NCBI RefSeq assembly: GCF_905475345.1
Contig: NC_066598.1
Span: 1,505,001-1,569,000, forward strand
Direction of reading: 5' to 3'
DNA: 64,000 nucleotides
DNA from: Vespula vulgaris
Taxonomy: Eukaryota > Arthropoda > Insecta > Hymenoptera > Vespidae
A model generated the notes under the pieces. That model was not told the origin of the DNA, did no database searches, and was given only the letters and a program-made list of their open reading frames with translations. A program made the position numbers and the translations under genes. Below are positions 55,322 through 64,000 of this stretch, piece after piece. The stretch's first letter is position 1. Every line of letters starts with the position of its first letter.

Positions 55322-55708
55322 AGAATAACGAATTTTGTCACGCATATATCAACCATCACATTTTAATTCATATTTATTCTAACACTTGGCAAAAAAAAGT
55401 ATCGAGATATAAAATCAGCTTCTCGTCGATCAATCTCGTAGCTTGAACGTTTGAAATCTCCCATCCCATACCATTAGATACATCGAAATTGTTCCTCTCT
55501 CTCTCTCTCTCTCTCTTTTATTGGAAGTATACATGTACATATATCCATCTGTCTGTCTATCTCTCTTGTGCTCTGTCTATTTTCCCCGATGATGTTCCGA
55601 CAATTTGAAGAGTTTAAGGCGATCGGTATCGCCCATCCGGTCGAAGCTTTCTCCACGAAAGGGATAAATAGCTCGTAAATAGGGGATAAAAGAAAGAAAG
55701 AGAAAGAA

Positions 55709-55745
<37 letters not shown>

Positions 55746-56640
55746 AATAGCAGCAAACGAGCGAATTACAGAACGTTTACGTGGATATCATTTCGCTTGA
55801 ATGAACATGGAGAACAAGAGATATTTTGTTCTCTCTTTCTTTCGTTCCTTCATTCTTTCTTTCTTTCTTTCTTTTTTTCTCTCTCTCTCTTTTTTTCTTT
55901 CTTCTTTTTTGTTTCTGATCGAATCCCGATAAAAAAGTCCTCCAGAAACGATTTCACATCCTCCAGGATTATATTGCCGAGGATCTGCAATGCACGGCAT
56001 GCAGCGGTATTATGCAGCTCAGGAATCATGCAAATTCGCATAGCCGCCGACAGGATTATAACGAGAAGCGAGCTTGTGATCAGGATTCGTGAGTTCGATA
56101 AAGAAAGCAAGCTTAACGAGTTATGATCGAATAATGATAAATTCTGCGAACTCTTGTTCAGCAGCTGCCGCTGTTGGCGATCGTTAGTGATCTTCTCTTT
56201 CTCTTTCTTTCTATCTATCTCTTTATCTCTTTCTATCTTTCTGTTTCTCTCTCTCTCTCTCTCTTTTTCTTTCTTTCTTGCTTTATTCTATCCGTCTTTC
56301 TCTTTTACTCTCTCGGAGTAAAGCAGGCTCGGTAAGCTTTTTCTCGTCGCGAGAGGAACGATTAATGTCTTCATGAACGCCGCAGGCGACTGACCCCTTC
56401 AAGAAAAAGAATTGGAAAAGGAAGAGAAAAGAAAGAGAGATAGGAAGAGAAGAAGAGAGAAGAGGGATGATAAGAAGAAGTAGAGAGAGAGAGAGAGAGA
56501 GAAAATTGAATTTTAATTATGTCTAGGAAAGTTTATAGGTATGTTTATGTTTGTGCGTGATGGTCATTAAGTAATAATATGATACTATAGATAATTAAAA
56601 AGTATAGAAAAAGAGAGAGTGATGTAAAAAGAAGTGATAT

Positions 56641-56676
<36 letters not shown>
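56641..56676. repeat. (GA)17 microsatellite
   Basis: A pure GA tract flanked by other GA-rich DNA. Confidence 0.95.
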
Positions 56677-56678
<2 letters not shown>

Positions 56679-57373
56679 TTAATAAGAATGTTATTCCAAC
56701 GTCAAGATAAATTCGTGTATGTCTATGTGATATTTAATAGGTAATAATAAAATTGAATAAGTGGAATTTAATCTGTCGATAAAAAAAAAGTATAAAAGGA
56801 AATGTATGAAGTATTGAAGAAAGAAAGAAAAAAAGGCGGTGTGAATAGTACGAAGGAATGAGAAAGTAGGTGTGATAACTGAAAGAAACGATATAATAAG
56901 TCATTTAAAAAAAAAAAAAGAAAAAGGGGTGTAAACAGTGAAAGAAATATGTAAAAAAAGAAAAAAGAAGAAGAAGAAGAAGAAAGAAGAAAGAGAATAC
57001 GAACGATATGAAAATTGAATGGGAATACGTTGTAAGAAAAATTAAGGCTCGATATTTCTAAAACAATTTCAAATGTTTCGAACGATCGATTAATAGAAGA
57101 AAGATGACAAAATAATTTGCTCTGAAGATGAGGATAAAAAATCTCTTTTGTTAAGGGGAAAAAAATAGGGTTTTCCGATAAGAACGATTTGATATCTGTT
57201 AGAGAAAAAAAAAAAAGGAAAAAGAAAAAAAGAAAAAAGAAAATAGAAGAAGAAAAAGAATAAAACAAAATAAACTGAAAAAAGAAAGCAAAAAAAAAAA
57301 AAGAGAGAAGAAAAAAGAGAAAAGAAAAATGAAAAGAAAGGAACGAGTCTCATTGGCGATCATCGCGTTTTCA

Positions 57374-57381
57374 TGGCGCCA
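57374..57381. promoter_or_regulatory. TGGCGCCA octamer (one of four)
   Basis: The self-complementary octamer also occurs at 40473-40480, 42211-42218 and 52402-52409. All four lie in the 40-58 kb part. It overlaps a GCCAT/ATGGC core and at 42208 extends to a CTCF-like core. Confidence 0.25.
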
Positions 57382-57671
57382 GAAGAGCGAGAAACGCTGC
57401 ATTCGTGTTTTCGTGTCGACCAGAGGGGAGTGAGTCCTTTCTCTTTCTCCTTCTCTCTTTCTCTCTTTCCCTTTCTCTCTCTCTCTTTCTCTGTCTCTCT
57501 TTCACATCGACGAAAAGGGGGAGGTGCACGGCCGGTTTTCTATTGGCCCTCACCTCAGGGGTGGTTTTTAGCCGAGCTGTCCCGAAGAAAGGAGCTCTTG
57601 CACACGCCGCCACACAAAATGTTCTCGCGCTAATGCAGCCTCGCCCGTATCTTTCTTCTCTCTTTTTCTCT

Positions 57672-57674
<3 letters not shown>

Positions 57675-57724
<50 letters not shown>
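57675..57724. repeat. (TA)25 microsatellite
   Basis: 50 bp of uninterrupted TA, the longest AT dinucleotide run in the window. It can extrude as a cruciform. Confidence 0.97.
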
Positions 57725-57729
<5 letters not shown>

Positions 57730-57891
57730 GCAACCTTCTCTTCGAAAAATTCGTTCGGGTCTCTTTGTAAATGTGTATGTGAGCTCGAAATCCCACCCTT
57801 CGAAAGAGAGAAAGAGAAAACGTCACTCATAATGGAAACGGTCCCCTTATATTCTCTCCATCCTTCTTTTTTAACGTATCCACATATGATC

Positions 57892-57900
<9 letters not shown>

Positions 57901-57922
<22 letters not shown>

Positions 57923-60900
57923 GTTCTGTCTCTTTTTCATTCTATTTCACTTTCTCTCTCTTTCTCAATCTTTTTTTCATTTCTCCTTTTTTCGTCATTC
58001 ATTTCTACTTTCTCTCTCTTTCTCAATCTTTTTTAATTTCTCTTTCTCTCTCGTACCTTCTTCTTTTTTATCCTCAATGATACACGCGTGTACCATTGGG
58101 AATTTTCGAAATATATATATATATATATATACACATATATATAGATGTATATCCCTGTGCGTCCCATTGTCGAGGAAAGAATGGCCGGAATTTCATAGTT
58201 TCGACCATCTTTTCGTACATTTTTACGAGGAAATGCAGCACTAGGGAGATCGTGTTTCGAGCTTTTCCCATCTTTTTCTTTCGAGAACGACGTAGGTTCG
58301 TTCCTTTCGAACCTTCTTTCTTTTCTTTCTCCTGCTTCTTCCTTTCCTGATCTATGTTGAAGAAAAAGAAAAGGGAATAGGGAGTTGGGATAGAAAGAGA
58401 AAAAATGGGGGAAAGCAAGTTGGAAAAGTTCACCCTAAATTTAGAAATTTCAAGAGATTTCCTATTTCTATCGAAAAACGCGATTTACTAAGATATTTTA
58501 TTTACACCGATTTCGAATTTGCCATTTCAATATTATTGAGAATATTTACTTCTTATATTCAATCGTCTTTTCAAAGACGATTTTACCCGAATAAGATATG
58601 ATTAAAACTAATAAGATTAGTCTCCAACAACTTTCAGTGAGCCCTTTCTAAATTCCACGTTTCTTTCGTCCATTTTTAATATTACATCGAAACATTTAAA
58701 TGTGATTTTAAACGCACGATTTCGTCAAACAAGCATCAACATTTTTTTCTCCCTCGTGGAAGCTCGTGCAAAAATTAATAGGAAGATTGACTGATCAAAA
58801 AGAATTTCTTTCGTAATATTTTCGATATCGAAATCATACGAGTCTATTTTTATTCGAGATTAGAAAAACCTAGTAGTACGAACGTCCGTTCAATCGTTTG
58901 TCCATCACGATAGAAAACATCGTGGAAGGTTTTTTTTTTTTCTCGAATGCTAGGTTCGATTGGTGGAACGCATAACGAAGAAGGGACATCATTTAATTTA
59001 TTTAGAAGACAACGAGCACGTCTCTCGTGCGTTCCCTTGCGATTCTAGACTCTATAGGCGGTCTCTCTCTCTCTCTCTTTCTCTCTAACATGAAAAGAAA
59101 GGATTTAAGTGGGTGGTATCGTGACTGAATCGAACGTCAATCGTGTCTCTGGGACAGTCCACGTGAAAGCGTTGTAAAACGTTAAGTATCTACAAGTCGA
59201 GGAAAATCAATCTGATTTCAAAGCATACGTGGAGAATACATAAGTATGTATATATGTGTGTGTGTATGTTTGTAACCTTTTTCCATGCTTTTTAAACTTT
59301 TTCCAGGTCGATCTTATAAGTATCCATCCATAGGAAATTATCATTTTGTTTTATTTATTACTCAATTAAATTTGACGTTCCATATACGTACGTATCAATT
59401 GATACGGTTCTATTTTTTTTCTTTTCTGTTTTTTTTTTTTTCAACGAGGATACGAAGTTACAACTATAGATTTTTTTTTATTCGTTTTCATTTTAATATC
59501 CATTTTTTATTATTTACATTAGATTAAACTCACCGTTTCGTGTATCATTTTAAACATTTACCATAGAATCGAGGAACGTTTAAACATTAACAAATTTTGT
59601 CTTTGGGATTTATATTATATTTAAACGAGATAAAATGATATTTAATTTGATAAATCAATTCAAACTTCATTTAACATATATTGTATGTGTATATATATAT
59701 ATATGTGTGTGTATGTATATCTATATATAATTCATTTAAAATATGAAAGATTTTGTTATATACGTATATTGGACTTTGGAAATAGGAAAATACTCGTAAA
59801 AAGAGATATTAAAATGGAACGAAAAGAAAAAAAGGTAGTCTTCGTACTTTCTATAGTAAAGTTTGGTGTCAGAAAACAACGACGATAACAAGAAGAAATA
59901 GTTCTGGGCATGTTTTATCCACTCCTTGTTATCCACTTTGCCGCGTTCCGTAACTCCAAGTGGAGCAACGAGCCTATAGATAAAGACACGACCCTTAGTT
60001 TCGCGTACTTTCGTTATTTTCCAAACTTTTACCGTTAGGAAAACTCTAGCCGAAGGTGCTGAATCGCGTCAAAGGACTCGGAAAAATGGAGGCACGAAAA
60101 ACTTTTCCACTTTTATTTCTCGATGAACCATCAAAATTTAAACATATAAATTAATATTAATATTGATTTAAAAAAGACCGAACAACGAGATAATTGCGAA
60201 CGTTTTAATATAAAACATTCAATATAAATCCAAGTAATACAATATTATTTCTATTATTAATTTGTATTTTTTGAATTTGTTTTCGACGCTATAATTATAT
60301 CACGATCGTAATTCCAAGTACTTGTGAAATTTGAAGATATTAAATAATTTAATTAACGAACTAATTCAACGTATCGATTTGACGCAAGAGACAACAATTT
60401 CAACAATATCAACGATTCTAAACATTTCTACGAACATTGTATAAATTTATAACTAATTATGTCTAGTCTTTATAAGCGAATGAGAAGAATGAAAAACTCG
60501 ACTCGATGCGAAACGAGTCACATAGGTCTGGAAACGTAAGATTCTTACGTTAGAAGCGCGTCACGTAGCAATTACGTTAGTTCGTTCGTTTGAAAATTTA
60601 ATTATCCCCTTTTTCGTTGCTTTCCACGGCTTCTCAAGTGTTCATTCACGGAATGGCACGTGCAAGATCGACTTCCTGGAGGAAATAAGACGATGAGACG
60701 AACGTTTCACAGATATTAACCTTCTCGCGTGTGTGTCTACTCTCATCTTCCTCTCTTGATGATAGGTTAGTCGTTTCCTGGCTGACGTGGAGACACGACG
60801 ACGTCAATCTTCAAGTTCCTTTTAGAAATACACGGGCTTTGTCATTATTATTCCATCTTAATGATCGCTATCTGTCGACGCTTTTAGTATTATACTCTGA

Positions 60901-61000
60901 TAACGTATACCGTTCTATTCATTCTCGAAATCGCATTCCCCTTTTAAGAACTAAGCTATTTTGTATTAACGATTTTTTTTATAACGATATTAATTAATAT
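57901..61000. other. Gene-free AT-rich spacer, segment 17
   Basis: TC tracts fill 57897-57985, a TA run 58111-58131 and T-rich DNA 59405-59490. Long stretches (58430-59040, 59880-60700) are AT-rich and non-repetitive with no convincing frame. The 88-codon frame ending at 60997 has no methionine and is within chance length. TTTTTCCAG at 59307 resembles an acceptor but is followed by an AT-rich chance frame. Confidence 0.55.
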
Positions 61001-61589
61001 CATTTTTACGTATGATTTCTTTTTTAAAAACGATTTACAACTTAGACATCTATAATTTTTACTCCTCGAATCAAATCTTTCCAACGATCTTTAAAATAGT
61101 TCTTTAAAATAGAAGGATTTTATTCGTTAGTCCGAAGAAAATGATTTCGTCAAGATTTGTAACTGTATCGCGGTGATATTTTTAATTTGGACGAAAAATT
61201 GTTCGCTTCGAAGATCAAATGTTTTTCGTTTTCGAACTTTCGTCAGAGCATAGTTATTTAGAAACGAACGTGCTACGTAATATCGAAATAACGAAAAAAA
61301 TAACGTTAAATCAACGTATCGTTCGATAAAACGTGTAACCATCGATATCTACAAATTGAACGCGAACTTTTTTCCTCTTCGTACGATGGCACGGTAGTAG
61401 TACAGCATCGGTACAGTTTGTGTGTGCCAAGATCGAATGAGTCGACGAGATCGTAAGTCTGCTTTTTTTGTTGGTTAGCACGATTTTCATTAAATTTCGC
61501 GATCGACCCATCGCCGATTTATTACTCGGTGAACATCGACCGAGTTTTTTTTTTATCATTCCCGAGTTTATAAAAACATTGATTCAATT

Positions 61590-61597
61590 TATCGATA
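61590..61597. promoter_or_regulatory. TATCGATA (DRE-type) octamer
   Basis: Exact match to the DREF-binding element of Drosophila promoters. A single 8-mer in AT-rich DNA is weak evidence. Confidence 0.2.
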
Positions 61598-62660
61598 TAT
61601 ACTGTATATCTTACGTTCTTGTCTCGCGCACGCACACACATTATATATATATATATATTTTTTTAATACTGTTTCCATCATTTTTATTAATATTTCCATC
61701 TCTACTTTAAATGTTATTTCTATTATTTGTTTATTAATTTACCTACTCGCATTTTTGTCTCGCAATCATTGCAATCTCGTACACGAGATTCTATCACGAC
61801 TCTATATTTTTACAAACTTTCAACTCTTATCAATTCTAATTTTAACTTCAATTATCAAATTGACATCGGAATAATAATTTTTTAATAAACGACTGTATAG
61901 AATATCCCATAAAGATCGATTACCTTAACTAGCTTCGAAATTAAATAAAAAAGCTCTAGAAAAAATTTCATTAATCCCAATTTGCAAGTTATACCTCAAA
62001 ACGTCACATGCACGAACTCTCACGGAACGCGCTTGGGGAGCTTAGAAAAGACTGTCAAGGTTTGCAAGGGTTACTAAACAAAAAAAAAAAGAGAGAGAGA
62101 AAAGAAAAAGATAAGAAAAAGAAGAGAAAAAAAAATACAAAAAAGAAAAAGAAAAGAAAAAAAGGGCTTGACAGAACGTAACGGAGAGGAGAGAAGGCCG
62201 GCTCGGTAATCCGATCCAAGAAATCTATGTCGATAGGGCAATAATTAGGCTGCTTACACGATAAAATGAGAAAGAGAGAAAGAAGACATGTCGGCTCTTT
62301 CTCTCTGAACCCTTCTCCTTTTCTTTTCTCTCGTCAGTGGCGGCAACGATGCCGGCAGAAGGGTAGAAAGAGAGAGAAAGAGAGAGACAGAGATGGACAG
62401 ATCCTTAAATACACAATCTCATGCACATACGCATAAAAAAAATATATATATATAAATCTTTCTATACATAAAGTTATACTCACATACTCGAGCGCGTATT
62501 GGTCTCCATTGGTACACCCTTTTATCCCTTTTCGACGTACGCACCGCCTTGAATAGCTAAACTAGAGCTACCCGAGTGAAGGCTGGTTCCTTCGCGGTTT
62601 GCCACACAGATTCGCACGCACCCACACAGACACGTATATCTAAAGATGAAGAGAAGGAAA

Positions 62661-62706
62661 AGGAGGAGGAAGAAGAAGAAGAAGAAGAAGAAGAAGAAGA
62701 AGAAGA
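62661..62706. repeat. (GAA)n/(GGA)n microsatellite
   Basis: GGA units, about twelve GAA units, then GAGAAA. Confidence 0.94.
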
Positions 62707-62827
62707 GAAAAAGGAGGAGGAAGAGAAACGATCTCTGCCATCACACATATATACGTAGAAAGAATCTTGTGACGTTCCTGTGAACTGCACTTTATATTAG
62801 TGTGTGTATAAGTTGAGAATAAAAGAT

Positions 62828-62860
<33 letters not shown>

Positions 62861-62876
62861 AGGAGAGTATGTATAA

Positions 62877-62903
62877 GGGGTGGGATGGGAGGGAACAGAG
62901 GGG
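62877..62903 (+). other. Canonical G-quadruplex motif with five G runs
   Basis: G runs at 62877-80, 62882-84, 62887-89, 62891-93 and 62900-03 have loops of 1, 2, 1 and 6 nt. It follows a (GA)n tract. Confidence 0.65.
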
Positions 62904-64000
62904 TGGACTTTTGGGTATAATGGCGGCTTCGGCACAAGGACCCCCAAAAGAAAGCCATAGATATCGCATTGCACGGCAGGGACTGACGGGACAAAACAAC
63001 TCAGGCCCATCGACAATAGGAGGGATGAGAGAGGAAGAGAGAGAGGGAGAGAGAGAGAGAGAGAGAAACTCGTAGAACGAATGACAGAGAGGGTGGATTG
63101 GAAGGCTAATGTCAAGAGAGAGTAAAGGATAGATTTAGTCCACGTTACGCTTTATTGAGAGAGAGATAGAGAGATACTTTGAGTCCTTCTCGCGTGCCGA
63201 TCCATTAATTAACCATCGCCATTTCTTTATCGTTCTACTTTGCCGACAGTGTGTGAGAGAGATAGGGATATTGTGTTTGAAAGATTTGAATTGAATGCTG
63301 TGTATATATATCATACATATATGTATGTATGCGTGTGTGTATTTAATTATTTATTAAACAGTGATTTTGGACCTGTAAAGTGTACAGCAACGATTTAATA
63401 TATTAATTGTACTAAGTAATTTTATATAAAGAATCTGGTATTAATGAAGTAAAGAATAAAATAAAATATATTTATATATATATATTTATTTTGTTCTTCT
63501 CGCTGTTAAAACGTGTGAATAAAACAATGATGGAGTTAATGGAGCAAACGAAAAATATTTTGAAAAATTATGGGAGATCGATGGGGATTCTGAAAAGTAA
63601 AAATATTCATTCGTTCTGTTAAACGTAAATGATAGAATGATACAACAGAGATAATGAATAACAAATTGGAATGATATCTAATATAATAGAATAAAAATAG
63701 AGTCTCGATCGTCGAGGACATCGACTTCAACTCGTTCGCTATTGTCGTTTGCGTCACTTTTATTATATTTAGAAAACCTTATCGTTCATGCAAGCAAAGC
63801 TATAGTTTGCGTTACCTTATTTTTCCATTTTTTTCCTTTTCTATTCTCTCCCTTCGATATTTTTTCTTTTTTTCCTATTCAACGATTGCATATCGTCCCG
63901 AGTAAAATAATTTCACTTTCACCAATACACACGATTATGGATATATATATAAATGTGTGTAGTGATGATAACGACAACGACGATGATAGTGATGACAGTC

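Larger units (their letters stand above)
53501..57900. other. Gene-free repeat-rich spacer, segment 16
   Basis: GA tracts fill 53580-53690. The segment also holds (TG)n at 53872-53896, (TTTC)n at 54089-54125, an AT octamer repeat at 55250-55321, GA at 55700-55742, TTTC/T-rich DNA at 55850-55910, TC/TTTC at 56200-56280, (GA)17 at 56641-56676, A/G-rich DNA at 57190-57340, TC at 57435-57510 and (TA)25 at 57675-57724. 54540-54890 and 55910-56160 are non-repetitive without splice context. Confidence 0.55.
61001..64000. other. Gene-free AT-rich spacer, segment 18
   Basis: The segment holds a DRE-type TATCGATA (61590-61597), a TA run (61641-61660), A/G-rich DNA (62080-62165), (GAA)n (62661-62706), GA repeats (62832-62862, 63040-63066), a G-quadruplex motif (62877-62903) and AT-rich DNA to the end. 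62930-63030 is non-repetitive. No frame resembles a known protein. Confidence 0.55.

Noticed and set aside
60731..60997. 88-codon non-repetitive frame
   Set aside because: No methionine, no splice signals, and about this many such frames are expected by chance in AT-rich DNA of this size.

Overview
The window looks like about 64 kb of non-coding DNA from an arthropod nuclear genome, most likely an insect and perhaps a hymenopteran (bee, wasp or ant). This is inference from style, not homology. GC is roughly one third by eye. CpG words (TCGA, CGAT, TTCG) are common rather than depleted. T and A homopolymers are everywhere, and (GA)n/(TC)n, (GAA)n, (TTTC)n and compound tetranucleotide microsatellites occur every few hundred bases. 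There are no bacterial operons, ribosome binding sites, rRNA, tRNA-like A/B-box pairs, CRISPR arrays or viral/IS proteins. No reading frame encodes a protein family I recognise. Nearly all longer open frames are translations of microsatellites (poly-S/L/F on the pyrimidine strand, poly-E/R/K on the purine strand).

I therefore annotate no confirmed gene. The window could be one or more very long introns or an intergenic desert. A handful of non-repetitive open stretches carry exon-like features: a clean splice acceptor, an ATG followed by a donor, or unusual length. They are listed as unproven candidates at 20869-21060, 21963-22172, 28412-28628, 45073-45117, 47527-47680 (minus strand), 48159-48653 and 50349-50966.

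Layout. 1-9500: repeat-dense DNA with a ~290 bp tandem duplication (2174-2732), a degenerate ~115 bp tandem repeat (6667-6960) and a compound TGCN-type array (7861-8037). 9500-17800: AT-rich spacer, two canonical G-quadruplex motifs on opposite strands, and a family of local duplications (15061-16703). 17800-26300: AT-rich and GA-rich spacer with a ~55 bp minisatellite and two exon-like stretches. 26300-28000: the least repetitive part, with clustered inverted repeats, paired CACCTG/CAGGTG E-boxes and homeodomain-type cores, the best enhancer-like block. 28000-38300: mixed spacer with an exon-like frame, a TCTCGCGAGA palindrome and three G/C-run motifs. 38300-43200: the most GC/CpG-rich part, with a (GTCG)n array, a CTCF-like core and a perfect NRF1/Ewg-type palindrome, the best promoter-like evidence. 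43200-64000: repeat-rich spacer with a possible terminal-inverted-repeat element (46262-46645), the two longest mixed-complexity open frames, and long (GA)n and (TA)25 tracts.

No new biological system is evident. What deserves a second look is the regulatory-type sequence (palindromes, G-quadruplex motifs, repeated octamers) and the few exon candidates, all of which need cross-species alignment or RNA evidence.
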